Source: Porphyra umbilicalis
Lineage: Eukaryota > Rhodophyta > Bangiophyceae > Bangiales > Bangiaceae
Assembly (NCBI GenBank): GCA_002049455.2
Contig: KV919130.1
Coordinates: forward strand, 1-64,000
Direction: 5' to 3'
DNA: 64,000 bases
Made by a program: the position numbers and the translations under genes. This document shows positions 1-10,884 of the stretch, in pieces; position 1 is the stretch's first letter, and every line of letters begins with the position of its first letter. The notes under the pieces are model-generated. The model was not told where the DNA came from and did no database searches. It was given only the letters and a program-made list of their open reading frames with translations.

Positions 1-648
1 TGAGGGCCTCTGTGAGGCCCCATGCCGGGCATGTGATTGGCCGTCACATTGGCACGTTCGATTGGCACGATGGGCAAGCATGCCAACAGGCCCGTAGGGC
101 CTGGAACGGCGTCTGATCCAGCCCGTGGAGGCCGGTGACCCCTACTTGCCAAGAGATTGCGGCTTTTCCTATGCCCAGCCGAACGGGGCCAGAAGGGCGA
201 AATCTTCTCGCCCACGAACACGCACATGAACGGAGATGTCGCTATGAGAACGTCGAAAGGAAAACAGCAAAGCGTCTAGATGGGCGCTCATCTCACCGGC
301 AGTACAGGGAGTTGAAGTCCTCATGATGCACGGATAGCAGTCCTCACGCTGCGCCGCTTCTGTCAGCACTCTGTCTGTAAGGGCTGCGGAACGCGTTTCT
401 GCGCGCGTGCACGGGGGGGGGGGGTTGGCTTTTGAGCCTTGGCTTTTGAATCTCAGCAGCCAAGGCTGGTATTACCTCACTTGCTGGCAGTGACCTCGAA
501 AGAGCTGCATCTGTGTACTCCAGGATGTGATACGCGCAGTTGCAATGCGACCAGCTCATGCGCAGAGCTGGCCATCACGCCTTCCAGGGGGCTATTTTAT
601 ATCGTACTCCGACGAGGAGCACCAAGGCCTGCGGCCAACTTCGGACTA
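1..648. other. gene-free stretch
   Basis: No convincing coding frame, RNA gene or domain is visible. There is a run of twelve G at about 413-424. The open frames overlap on both strands and look random. Confidence 0.5.
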
Positions 649-780
649 CAGCCGTTCTCCCAAAAATCCCGCACTCCAACTGTTGCGAAATAGTTCTAAA
701 TCGGCCTCCGCGGGGTCGTAGAGGCCGATTTGGCACTCTCTTGCAACTGTCGGAGTGCGGGATTTTTGGGAGAACGGCTG
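649..780. mobile_element. foldback MITE with TA target duplication
   Basis: The two ends are inverted repeats: 5' CAGCCGTTCTCCCAAAAATC is matched by the reverse complement of the 3' end. Pairing continues imperfectly to the middle, so nearly the whole 132 bp can fold into one hairpin. It is flanked by TA at 647-648 and TA at 781-782, as expected of a Tc1/mariner-type target duplication. It codes for nothing and would depend on a transposase elsewhere. Confidence 0.75.
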
Positions 781-782
781 TA

Positions 783-1655
783 TCAACAGGTGGTGATTGG
801 TGATTGATTGGTGATTTACGGAACGCTGCTGGCCACAGAGGGTTCGTCATTGCGAGGATGCCCATGATCTCGACGAAGCGTGACCGCGCCTCGTGTCCCG
901 TGGATCAACCAAGGTTCAGGACCATGCATCGTGTGGAAGCGAGCAATCAGAATCCACCGATACATGTAGCTTGATGCAAATCACGCGGAGCCCAGATGTT
1001 GTGGCACCGCTGTCTACGTAGACAGCGTCAGTGGTAGCTATCACCCTGCAGCACCACGTTTTCAACCGCACAAGGTGCCGGCCTAGCGCAGGTATGCCTT
1101 TGTATTTAGAATAGCACGATGCCGAGGATGAATCAGATGGGCAGTGAAGACACATCCTCGCTCTGTGCTGCCGGTGCCTCCCCGTGGCGCTACAAACCCC
1201 GATGGCCCCTCTGCTAGATATGACAGAAGACTGCGCTCTGTCGTGCCCATTGCTGTCCATGTCTCCATTGCTCGCCATTGCTCTGGGAGGCTGGCTCTGT
1301 GGGACTGCGCATGCATCGGCAGTGTCGTCCGAACATGTTGACACCAGGCAGCACGGGTGCCCGCTCCCATGTGACGAGGTCCATCATGCCCCCATTGCAT
1401 GACACCTCGGCTGCGGTCTGGGTGGACAGTGACGAGGAAACTTTTTCGCGCAGTAACCCAGGCCAGGAGCAGCGACACCTGTGTCCACTCATGGCATCTC
1501 TGGGCGCGACTCGAAGCGCTGGCGGCGAGAGCATAAGAAGACACCATCTGGACCCACTCAGCTCTCGGGACACAAAACACAATAATCCCCTGGCACCCCC
1601 TCGCCGCCCACCTTCTGCCCTGCCATCCCGCTCCCGCAACTCACCCACGTACGCC
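783..1655. other. upstream region of the lysyl oxidase gene
   Basis: No domain-bearing frame is seen. A short tandem repeat of gattggtgatt lies near 791-820. The stretch should contain the promoter of the gene starting at 1656, but no clear TATA box or operator can be named. The lysyl oxidase frame stays open upstream to about 1278. The start at 1656 is preferred because it begins a signal peptide. Confidence 0.4.
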
Positions 1656-2875
1656 ATGGCGTGCTTGTCTCTTGCCGCGGTGATAGTGCTCATGGTTGCC
1701 GCCAGCACACTCGCCACCCCCGCGATGGCAGGGTTTGACCTCCGTGTCCGAATTTCGGACGTACATCTCGGTTTTATCGACACGGCGGACCCTGCGGCAG
1801 CGGCGGAAGCCAAAATCCTGGTCGAGGAAGGTTGCCTGGCACCTGGTGGGCCCCCGCTACGCAAGCTCCTGAAGTTTTCAACGACCATCCGCAATGATGG
1901 GGACAAGGACCTCAAGATTGGGCTGCCGCCACACAACCGCACTCTGCGCACTGCCCGCTGGGAGGTACGTTTTGTCCATGGGACAATGTCAAGTGGCCGG
2001 CTGGACGTATGTTCGCTCTGACTGGATATACCTCAGGGCGACGAACGCTGATCACTTTTTTTTTCGTTGTAGACTGACCAGAATGAGTTTTTTCCCCTCG
2101 ATTTTGTAGCTTCCTTGGTGGCTCTTGCTTGAGCTTGCTTGTTTTTGTTCATTGCACAGTGGGGTTTGTCGCACGCGCATTGGCATTATCGCAACTATGC
2201 CCACTACGAGCTGTTGTCCAGGACGTCTCGCGTGGGCTCCTCGCGTCCAGCTGCGCTCGGGATGAAGACCGGGGTACGTGGTCTCAAGCTCATATGATGT
2301 ACGAGTCCTGAGCATGCATGGCTTTTTCCATGGTGACCGCCGCGCTTTCGGGTTTGCTTGACACCATGTGCACGTGCTGACGCGTACCTTCCTTCCTGGA
2401 CCCCTCGCGTTGGACGTTTCACGCTGGACGTCCCCGACTGGCCCTCTCTGCCTGCCACCCCCAGTTCTGCGTCATGGATACCGCGTGCAACAGGCGGGGC
2501 GCCGAGCCGAAGTACGAGTGTTGTGACATGGGTGTCACGGCTGGCTGCCAAGATACGTACGGGTCGAGCTTGGCGTGCCAGTGGATCGACGTGACGTCGC
2601 TCGGCACGTCAGCTGACAACGAGGAGGAGTACATGCTCGTCGTCAAGGTCAACCCCGACAACATGCTCGGCGAGGGCGACACGTCCAATAATGTGGCGCG
2701 CGTCAAGGTCAGCTTTGCGGACCTCCATAAGGACGGGCTGGTGAGGCCGTCGCCCGAGCCGCTCGAGTCGCCCGCCCCCATGTCGTACTCTGACCGTGAG
2801 CCTAAGTGCAAGGCGTGGATCGACAAGGACGATGAGGTCAACCCAGACGCGCCCATCGCGCGCGAGGTCCTGTAA
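1656..2875 (+). CDS. secreted lysyl oxidase-family amine oxidase, three exons
   Basis: Exons are 1656-1964, 2160-2273 and 2465-2875. Both introns are phase 0, with GTACGT donors and CAG acceptors, giving 277 aa. Residues 1-26 are a signal peptide (MACLSLAAVIVLMV...). The lysyl oxidase fold follows: an EEGCLA block near residue 58, then WEW directly across the first splice, then the copper site HAHWH (His108, 110, 112). Lys139 in MKTGFC and Tyr173 in DTYG align with the pair that forms the lysyl tyrosylquinone cofactor in animal enzymes. CQWIDVTS and VNPDNMLGEGDTSNN follow. Members oxidise peptidyl lysine to aldehyde outside the cell. The cysteine just before the copper motif in animal LOX is Ser107 here. 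The protein is only the catalytic domain, without a long propeptide or SRCR domains. The assignment is firm; the substrate is unknown. Confidence 0.92.
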
Positions 2876-3064
2876 CGCGGGGGCGCACGGGGGGGAAGCC
2901 CGACTATCCGAGTCGCAAAGCCACGGAGAAAGCCAAACAACCGCACTTGTCCGTTGTTGAGAGCCCAGGGGCTGCAAAGAACCGCCTGCCGGGCAAGTAA
3001 ACACGACTTGACAGAACGCCACACTTCTTAAGAATGGAACACCGGCGCTAACGGCGCCGTCGCT

Positions 3065-3724
3065 TCACCGAACCTCAAGGTCAGGCCCTCTGAGAGACAA
3101 CCAACCGACAGTGCGGCACGGCGGCGCTGTGCACCAGCCCCCGTCTGCATGGTGGATCCAGACGGTGGCCTTCTCCGGCCACACCCACCATGTGCTCCGC
3201 CCAACCATAGCAGCGTGCCGGGAGCCCCCCCGGAACGATTTCCGGCACGCTGCCCGCAACGTCGGGCAGGGGGTGATCGTAGCTGGGGCCGGCCCCTCCG
3301 TACCACTCCCCCCTGGCCGACTGCTGCCCGCCGCAGTGCCAGCGCAGCAGCGTCCCCTGGTCGACGCGCGCGTGTTGACGCTCCGCTGAGCCGGGTGCCA
3401 CCGCCGCCGCCGCGTTGGTGGCGACGGGAGAGTGGGGCGGCGGGCGCAGCCGCGTCCCCCCCTCCGCGGCGGCGCCACGTCGGACGGGGTGGCGGTCGCG
3501 TCCTCGTCGGCGACCCCCCCTCCCCCAGGGAGCAGCGCAAGCGCTGCGGCAGCGCCACGGGGCGGTGCGCGCCGCGCGCAGGCGCTGGGAAGGCGCCCCG
3601 GCGGCCTGCGCGTCGAGGCGCGCGCCGAGCCGATGCGCGGCTGGCAAGTGCTGTCGACGTGCCCGCACGCGCGCGCCCGCGGGCGCCAACTGGGCATCAA
3701 AGAGTGTGGCCGTTGCATCGGCAT
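3065..3724 (-). CDS. hypothetical protein, low confidence
   Basis: An open frame of 219 codons. The N-terminal two thirds is Ala/Pro/Arg-rich low complexity. The last 45 residues are richer in Trp, His and Cys (WWVWPEK, HHADGGWC) and look more like real protein. Other frames on both strands are equally long in this GC-rich stretch, so length is weak evidence. No family is recognised. The gap from here to the next gene's stop at 4013 is pyrimidine-rich (cctttttcctcgtccc) and otherwise featureless. Confidence 0.25.
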   Translation of the reverse strand: MPMQRPHSLMPSWRPRARACGHVDSTCQPRIGSARASTRRPPGRLPSACARRAPPRGAAAALALLPGGGGVADEDATATPSDVAPPRRGGRGCARRPTLPSPPTRRRRWHPAQRSVNTRASTRGRCCAGTAAGSSRPGGSGTEGPAPATITPCPTLRAACRKSFRGGSRHAAMVGRSTWWVWPEKATVWIHHADGGWCTAPPCRTVGWLSLRGPDLEVR

Positions 3725-4012
3725 GGTCCGCCGCGGATGCCCCCACCACGGATGGAAGGCGGCGCGATGGCGCGGGGGATGGAAGGGCGTCCGCCCGCCG
3801 AGCGGTTGGGGGCGGCGGCCAACGCGTGACGGCCGCTGCTGCGTTGTCGAAAATCTCGACCGGCATTCTCCTTTTTCCTCGTCCCTCGTTTGTGATTTCT
3901 TTTTCGACCGAGGCAGCGTGGCACCCCCCCACACAACGCCCTGCCGGGAACAACCGCCAACAACAGCGCACGGAGCAACAAGAAAACACAAACGAGCCGC
4001 AGCGACCCCTAG

Positions 4013-6267
4013 CTAGGGCTCAATCAGAAGCTCCTCCCACCCGCAGTGCACCGCCTTGAGCGCCGGGTCGCTCACCCACAACTCCCACAGCGGCCCCGCC
4101 ACGCCGACGAGGCAGTAGCGCTGCGCGAGCAGCAGCCGCCGCGCGGCCGCCTCGCGCGCGCCGTCGCCAGAGGCGTCGAGTGCCACCACCCGCGGCGGGG
4201 CATAGGCGCAGCCGGCGCCGCCGTCTCCGCCGCCGCCGCCACCCGTCGGTGGCACCGCCTCGGTGGCAGCCACACCGGTGCCTTCCCCCCCCCCCCGCGG
4301 CGGCGTCGGCGCCGTAACCGCGGCCGTCCCCCCGCCCCCCCCCCCCCCCCCCACGGGAGCGTCGCGAGCGCGTCGACCCCCCCCCACCCTCCCCCCCCCC
4401 AACACGAGCAAGTCGAGCGCCGCCCCCAGCCGCGCGTCCTCCACCACCCGCCCGAGCGCCACGCACGGCACCGGGTACGGGGTGGCCCACTCGGGGGCCC
4501 ACCCCGGCGCCCGCTCCCGCCGCGCCGCCACCGACAGCGCCGCCGCCAGCCCCGCCGTCGACCCGTTGCCGACGTACGTCGTTTGCCGCGCGCCGCCGCC
4601 GCCGCCGCCGCCACCGCCGCACGTTGGCGACGCGTGCACGGCGGTGGCGCGGGGGCGGCGCGCCGCCACGGCGGCGGCGAGCGCCTCATAGTTTGGGGGC
4701 GCCGCCTCGACGAGGGCGCCCCGCCAGCCGAGCGCAGCGTCAAAGAAGCGGGTGACGGAGGTTGCGGGGTCGGCCACCCCGACTTCGGTGTAGGTGCCGC
4801 CACGCAGGGGCGCGGGCGTCGCAAAGAAGAGGCGGTAGAGGGTGCCGTCGAGGCGCTCCCGGGACGCGTCCGACCGGGGGGCGTAAAAGGTGCGCCCGCC
4901 GGGGGGGGGGGCGCCCCGGTCCACGCGGCGGGGGGAGGGGGGGGTCCCCGCGCCCGCGGAGGGGGGGCGGCCGCCTGCGCCCGACGACGCCGCGGCCGCG
5001 GGCGCCGCACGCTGCTCGGCCCCATTGGGCGCGTCACCGCGCCGGCCTGTGCCGGGCGACGCGCGGGGCTCCCCCGCGCTGCGTTCCGTGTCGTGCACGC
5101 GAGCCGCGTGCGACGCCGCGGGCACGGCCTTGTCGGCGTCGACGACCTTGTCGACCGGGTCGGCGCTAGTGTCACGGGTCGCGTCGGGCGTCTGGACAGA
5201 CAGGGAAATGGCGTCCTCTGAGAAGACAGGCATGCGGCGCTCAGTCAGGCCGTGGTCCTCGCCGACCTCACCCGCGACCGTCTCGGCCTGGTCCGCCCGA
5301 CGTGCTTGGCCACCACCCGTGCCGTCGACCGCCAGGTGCGGGCGGCGGACGTTGGGGTCTGTCGGCCGCGCCTCGTCCGCGCCGGCGACCTCGGCCGCCT
5401 GCGTCGTTTGGCGGCCGTCGGCGGGCGTGAGCTGTCGAGTCGTCCCGTTCCGGGTCTCCCCACCCGTGGCGCCGTCCGTGCTGGTCGCACGGTGGACCGT
5501 ATCGTCTGCCGGCTGGGCCTCGGTGGCACGACCGCCCTGTGCCTCCCGCGCTGCTTTGCGGGCTTTGGTGGCCTTGAGGGCTTGAAAGATCTGCTTCCAC
5601 GTCTCGTCGTCCACCTCGGGCTCGTCCGCCAACGCCTTTTTCCGCTTCGTGGCCGCGGCCAAGGCGTTGGCCGTGCGGTTGACTGCCGTGCCGTTGACCG
5701 CCGTGTACTTGGACGCCACGTGGTCGGCCGCCGTGCCGCTGACCACCGTGGCGTTGACCACCGCCCCATGGACCGCCGTGTGGTTGACCTCCGTGCGGTT
5801 GACCGCCGCGACGTTGACCGCCGTACCGTTGACCGCCGTGCCGTTGACCGCCGTGCCGTTGACCGCCGTGTTGCCGACCGCCGTGTTGCCGACCGCTGAG
5901 CGGTCGACCGCCGTGCCATTGACCGCCGTGCCATTGACCGCCTCGTGGGTGACCGCCCCGCGCGACTCCGCGACGGCGTCCACCACCGGGCGGTCCAACC
6001 GAGCGCCTTTGCCACCGCCGACACCCCCACCACCGCCGCCGCCGCCGCCCGCCGCCGCCGCCACCCCCACCTCCCCCCCGGGGGCGCCATAAATGTCGGC
6101 CGCCGCCACCTCGGCGCTCGTCCGCGCGAGGGACCACCGCACCGGGTCACACTCGTCGAGGGCGCGGTACTCGACGCGCGGCAAACACACACACCACGAG
6201 TGCACATAGGCGGCGAGGAGGGCGCTGTACAAAAAAAAGGCCGCGACGGTCGCCCACGTGCCCACCC

Positions 6268-6305
<38 letters not shown>

Positions 6306-6529
6306 CCGCCACACGCGCTGCTGCTGCTGCGGCTATGTGTGGTGCCGCCCACCGCGGCGCGGCCGCGCCCGTCGCACGCGTACGAGTCGTGGGAGGGGGA
6401 CGAGGACGAGGCGGTCGCCACGAGGAGGCGACCGCCCCCCCACGACCGCCGCTGCACGAGGCGGTGCGGGGGCGACGCGGAGGGGGAGGGCGCCCGCGAC
6501 GGCGGGTGCGGCGACGTCGCCGAGTGCAT
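4013..6529 (-). CDS. type II membrane protein with FkbM-like methyltransferase domain
   Basis: 838 aa from the ATG at 6529. The frame stays open upstream to 7921, but only as Arg/Pro low complexity. Order: Ser/Pro/Gly-rich N-tail (1-90); one membrane segment (about 92-114, ATVAAFFLYSALLAAYV); a Gly-rich linker; an imperfect A-V-N-G-T pentapeptide tract (about 197-288) with ten N-x-T sequons; an Ala/Asp/Thr-rich linker; and a methyltransferase domain (about 555-835). That domain shows the FkbM pattern: YTEVGVADPATSVT (SAM loop), GWRGALVEAAPPNYEAL, then LDLLVLGG. FkbM enzymes are SAM-dependent O-methyltransferases, often of sugars or lipids. The topology suggests a Golgi lumenal enzyme on a glycosylated stalk. 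The domain call is fairly sure; the substrate is inferred. Long Gly runs interrupt the domain but the frame stays intact. Confidence 0.75.
5676..5944 (-). repeat. 15-bp tandem repeat coding N-glycosylation sequons
   Basis: On the + strand the unit is about gaccgccgtgccgtt, which on the coding strand reads Asn-Gly-Thr-Ala-Val. About eighteen imperfect copies lie in frame. Variants change the middle residue (NRT, NHT, NAT) and mostly keep the Asn and Thr. The third base is less conserved than the sequon. Confidence 0.85.
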
Positions 6530-7244
6530 CAAGGGGAGGGGGTGGGGGGGGGGGGGGACGCCGCCGCCGCCACGGGGGGCGACGGCGGCGACGGCGGCAG
6601 CGGCGGCGGCGGCGGCGGCGGCGGGGTTGGAGGGAAGAGGACCACCGCGGGGGAGCGCCCGCCGCCATAGCGGCTGGCGAGGATGCGGCCGCCGCCGCCA
6701 CCGCTGTCGCCGCGTCCGCTGCCGCCACGGACCGTGGCCGCAGGTGCGGCGGCGGCGGCGGCGGCAGAGCTGCCCTTCCACGGCGGCGACGCGGCGCCCA
6801 CCGCCTCTGCGCCGGCGGCGTAGGCGCGGAGGGAGACGGCCAACAGGGACGGCGACGCGCCGTCGCCGCCGGCGGGCGCCGACGCCACTGGCCGCGGGGG
6901 TGACGACAGCGGCGGCGGCGGCGGCAGCGGCGTCGCCGCCGCCCCCACCGCCGCCGCTGCCACCGCCGCCGCCGCCGCCGCCGTGGCGGGCGGCGGCAGC
7001 GGCGCCGCCGACGCGGCCGCCGACGCGGCGCCGCCGTCGCCCCCGTCGGCCGCCGTGCGGTGACCGCACCCGCCCGACGGCGCGGGCGTCGACGGCGGCG
7101 CCGTCGACGTTGCCCCAGCGGCTGCGCCGTACCCGCCCGCCGCCGTCACCGCCGGCCGCCGCAGACGCGCGGCGCGGAGCCCCGCCGCGTCGGCGGGCGC
7201 CGACGCGGGCGCGACGCGCGGCAGGCGCGGGGGGGAGGCGCCGC

Positions 7245-7284
<40 letters not shown>

Positions 7285-7969
7285 GGGCGGCCGCCGCTGA
7301 CGCGGCGGCCCCGCGACGGGCACGCGCGGCAGACCACACGGGGCGCCCCACCGGGACGCCGGCGGCCGCGGCGGCGGGGGCGTGCGGGAGCCGCCGCCCC
7401 ACGGGGCGGGGGCGACGCCCGCGGGCGCCCCGCCGCGCGGCGACGCGGCGCCGCGCGGCGGCAGCGGCGGCGGCGGCGGCGGCGGCGGCGCCATGCCCGC
7501 GCCGACCGGCGGCGGGGGGCGGGACGGCGACGCGGGGAGGCCGTCGCCGTGTCACACTGGGGGGGGGGGGGGGGGTCGGTCGGGGAGAGGGGGACGGGGG
7601 TGCCGTCGGGGGTGCCCGCTTGGGGGGGGGGCGGGGGGGAGAGGGGAGGGGGGCGGGGGGGGGGGGGGGGGTGCCCACGACCCGACGCGCCGGCCGTGGC
7701 CGACCGCCGCCGCGGTGCCGACGACCGCGCGCCGCCGCGGTGGGCGGGCGGGGCGGCGGCGACGGGGGGCGGGCGGCAGCGGCGGGGGACCGCCGACCGC
7801 GGCGGCGGCGGCGGCGGGGGCGGGGGCGGGGGCGGGGGCGGCGCCGCTGCCACCGCCGTTGCTGCGGGCGTGCGGCAGGGGAGGGCACGCGCCCGGCGGC
7901 GGGCGGCGACCGCCGCCGCACCGGCGGGGGGGGGGGGCCGGCGCGGCCGCCGGGGGGGGGCCGTCACAC
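6530..7969. other. CGG/CCG low-complexity DNA upstream of the methyltransferase gene
   Basis: Dense CGG/CCG trinucleotide tracts and G runs, for example about 6252-6302, 6541-6558, 7560-7573 and 7650-7670. Long Arg/Pro/Ala/Gly frames are open in almost all six frames, which is what such composition gives by chance. No domain is seen. It presumably includes the promoter of the minus-strand gene starting at 6529. Confidence 0.5.
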
Positions 7970-8356
7970 CCCCGCCGGCCGCCGGTGCGGCGGCCGCGCC
8001 ATGGCGGCAGCGGCGGCAGCCGATGCGGGAGGGGCCGCGTGGGTGGCACCGCGACCGCGGCGGCGGGGGGGGGGGGGGGGGGCGGTGCGGCCGTCGGCAC
8101 GGCCGCAACGGCGTCGGGACGCGTGCCGCCGCGGCCGTCGGCAGCGGAAGCGCGACGCGCAGAGGCGGGCGGGCGGGCAGGCGACGAGGACCCACCGCGG
8201 GGGCGTGATCGTTCCACGGTGGATCAAATTCCGACATGTCAAATTCGACATCGAGGGGCCTCGTCAGCGACAACTCCTGCAGACGATGGATAGAATCGGC
8301 TGTGCTGGTTTCTTGAGCCCAGTCAACGGGGGGCCACAGCTATCAAAGGGAGCAAG
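7970..8356 (+). repeat. GC-rich dispersed repeat, copy 1
   Basis: This stretch aligns along its length with about 33430-33880. Shared blocks include atggcggcag...gccg, gcgtgggtgg...ccgcgaccgcgg, caactcctnc and acggggggc. The two copies have diverged clearly and differ by indels. A shorter inverted piece lies at 32061-32190. No known element type or coding domain is recognised. This copy ends where the hAT element starting at 8360 has inserted. Confidence 0.6.
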
Positions 8357-8359
8357 GAC

Positions 8360-9921
8360 CAGGGTTGTAAGTTCATGTTGAATCTACAGATGGTTCGATG
8401 AATCAGGTTGATTTCAAGAAACGAACCAAACCAAACGACAAACGACTTGGTTATATTTGTCGTTAATTGCCCGGGCAGACAGGAGCTTTCGTTGACCACT
8501 TCAAATTGATCAGACAGGTGGTTCGGCGCTGTGCGGCCGCTCTGACTGCCTCGTTGACATATCCCCTGCAGGTCAGTCGCGCTGAGAGTTCTGCTCCCAG
8601 ACCCTCCTTCATGTCAACTGTTGCCAATCGGCTGTGTAGCACCCTAAGCGCTGAGTACGTTGATCGATTCATCTGCTGTCAACGTGTGCGTGAATCATAG
8701 CCTTTTTGGCTGGAGGATGGATGGGTCGTGGTCGCACCCAGGATGGCGTGGAGTGCAGCAAGCTACTTCTCGTACAACGGGGCATCCACTCGCCCGCAAT
8801 GCCCCGTCTACACGTATCGGTGTTTGTTCCTTTCTGTTTGGTCCCCCCGTCTCCGTTACTGCGCGGAGGCGCAGGCGGTTGTCAACGTCGTCGCCCCGGT
8901 GTCGACTCGTACCAGTCGCTTGGATTGTGTCGCGGTGGTGGGGCAGACAAGCAGGGCTCTGTTGCCGGGACTGCAGCAAGCCTGCTACGCACACGCTACA
9001 TCAGCTTGGCGACTCAAGCTCGATGGAGCTCGAGTCAGACCACCCGACTTCCCTCAGCACAATTTCAACTACATTAAACGTGGCACACTAAGTATTTCGC
9101 GGAACAAGTACGCCCTTTGACATGTTGCGTTCAACCTGAACGCTCCAGAGTTCAAGTGAATCAGGTTGAATTCCAGGCCCGTGCGTGCAATACCCTGGCC
9201 TTCAGGGCTGTGGCGCGCTCGGCGACGTATCGATACCGGGCACGCCGGCCGGCTCCATGGCCGCGAGCACGCACGGGGGCACGTGCAGCCACGTTGCCGT
9301 AGCGGGGGGGGCATGGGGCGGGGAAAGGGGTGGCGCCGCCGCCACCGCAGCGGCGGCGGCCCGCTGGCGTGGCGCAACGCCCACGGGCGAGGCCGTCACC
9401 CCGCCACGCAGCGCACCTGTGCGCGGCGGGCAGGGCGGCCGACTCGGCTGGCGGGCGGGCGGGTGGGATCGACCGCCGCGCGACGGGGCGCCTGTAACCG
9501 CACCGGTAGATGGCGACAGCAACCGCCGACCTGCCGCGGCAACAGAAGCCGGCGCGCAGGCACGATCACCCGCGGGGCATCTGGGCGCTTCGATCCCCGG
9601 AAGTCGCTGCGCGCGGTGGCCGCGCGCAACTCCGGGCGGTGGGGGGAGGCAGGGGGGCCGGCGCCGTCCGGGCTCCGTGACCCCTGTGGCAGGACAGTCC
9701 TTCTCAGCCACGTAACTCCATTCGCTTTTAGAGTCATCGCGACCCTTCCAACGTCCCTCAGATCCGTGAGGACTCGAATGCAGACTGCCACCTCTGAAAC
9801 GGAGAGCAAGTCCCGTGATCTAAGTATATGTGTGCATCACTACACTTTGCGAGCACCCTGTCCTAAAGGCCAGGGAATTACGTTCATGTTTGGCAAACCA
9901 AACCAAACGCTGACAACCCTG
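8360..9921. mobile_element. hAT-type element, non-autonomous, with exact 8-bp target duplication
   Basis: The left end reads CAGGGTTGTAAG and the right end, reverse-complemented, CAGGGTTGTCAG. Both ends carry aaccaaaccaaac nearby. GCAAGGAC stands directly outside both ends (8352-8359 and 9922-9929), an exact 8-bp duplication typical of hAT transposition. The 1562-bp interior has no transposase. It holds A/T-balanced DNA and a very GC-rich block at 9190-9715 with an open but unrecognised frame. Sequence beyond the right end is an inverted copy of that end (see 9897-9975). Confidence 0.8.
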
Positions 9922-9975
9922 GCAAGGACACTATGACATAGTGTCCTTGCCAGGGTTGTCAGCGTTTGGTTTGGT
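9897..9975. repeat. 79-bp near-perfect palindrome at the hAT element end
   Basis: Two 39-bp arms match perfectly around a single A at 9936. The left arm contains the last 25 bp of the hAT element plus its target duplication. The right arm is the mirror image, ending in a second outward-facing element end (CAGGGTTGTCAGC, from 9951). The structure is an inverted duplication, not an independent element. Confidence 0.9.
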
Positions 9976-10494
9976 ACATTGTACAGTCATTGTGCGCTTG
10001 TAAAGCAGGGTGGAGCACTTTGTAGCCCACGTAGGAATTTACAGCTGATTGGACAATCTGTTCCGAAACGACAACCACCCGAGGTGCTCATGACGCTCGA
10101 TCGTGAATTTGAATCAAAAATTGTGCAATGAGACACGGAAGGGCGTGGCAAGACTTGTGCCCCGTCCTTCACGAGGTGTTCCTGGGGGGGTAGGCAGGCA
10201 AATTTTGACAGACTTGAGGCAGCGGATTACTCGATCGCAGATCAGCTGTGAATCATCACTTCAAGTGCCATCAAGTTCGGTGGGCCCCGCACCGGAGCGA
10301 TCGAGTTGCGCTCAGTTATAAAGCAGGGTACCTTATAAGCGGGACACATATAAATGCGCAATGACTGTACACTGCGGGTCGGGTTTTCATCCAGAGGACA
10401 GCATTGAATTTGACGGCTTGTAAATCTATCACGAGTAGTAGGAGAAATCTGTGTGCAGATCATTCCAAAGACTGTGAACGGAACTGAAGCGAAC
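9976..10494. other. gene-free stretch
   Basis: No coding frame, RNA or repeat of note is visible. The composition is near even, unlike the gene-bearing parts of the window. Confidence 0.4.
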
Positions 10495-10502
10495 GTCCCA
10501 TG

Positions 10503-10884
10503 TAGGGTTGCTCAGAACGCCCGGGGCGTCGTGAAGGGCGTCGTTAAGGGCGTCACTAGGGCGTCATTTGGGCGTCGTGCGCCCCTAACGCCCCAACTCG
10601 AAAGGGCGTCAGCAAGGCGTCGCGAAGAGAAAGTGTTCATGGGGGTCTACATAGTTCAGCAGGTGGCGGCTGTGCACCTTGGTTGGGGACAGGCACCCAG
10701 TCTTGACACAAAAATGACTTATGAAGGCAAAGTATGGGTGTCACTTGGCCCATATTGCGAATATTGAGGGTGCTACTTGGGGCGTCGTGAGGGCGTTTTG
10801 GCTGCCTAATGGGGCGTCAGTAAGGCGTCTTATCCGTCGCGCGCCCCTGACGCCCCCGAAATAGGGGCGTCGTGTGCAACCCTA
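10503..10884. mobile_element. hAT-type MITE rich in GGGCGTC repeats
   Basis: The terminal inverted repeats are TAGGGTTGC at the left and GCAACCCTA at the right. An exact 8-bp duplication GTCCCATG stands at 10495-10502 and 10885-10892. Subterminal zones hold many copies of GGGCGTC or its complement on both sides (10520-10625 and 10785-10870), so the ends can pair broadly. Such subterminal arrays are usual transposase-binding sites in hAT elements. The centre has no coding potential. Confidence 0.85.

Noticed and set aside
3432..4016. Plus-strand frames over 3.4-4.0 kb as a gene
   Set aside because: Arg/Ala-rich with no motif. The minus frame ending at 3065 is slightly better, and even that is weak.
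6258..8381. Very long open frames on both strands, for example 707 codons on the plus strand
   Set aside because: They consist of Arg, Pro, Ala and Gly from CGG/CCG tracts, are open in almost every frame, and have no domain. Chance opening in GC-rich DNA explains them.
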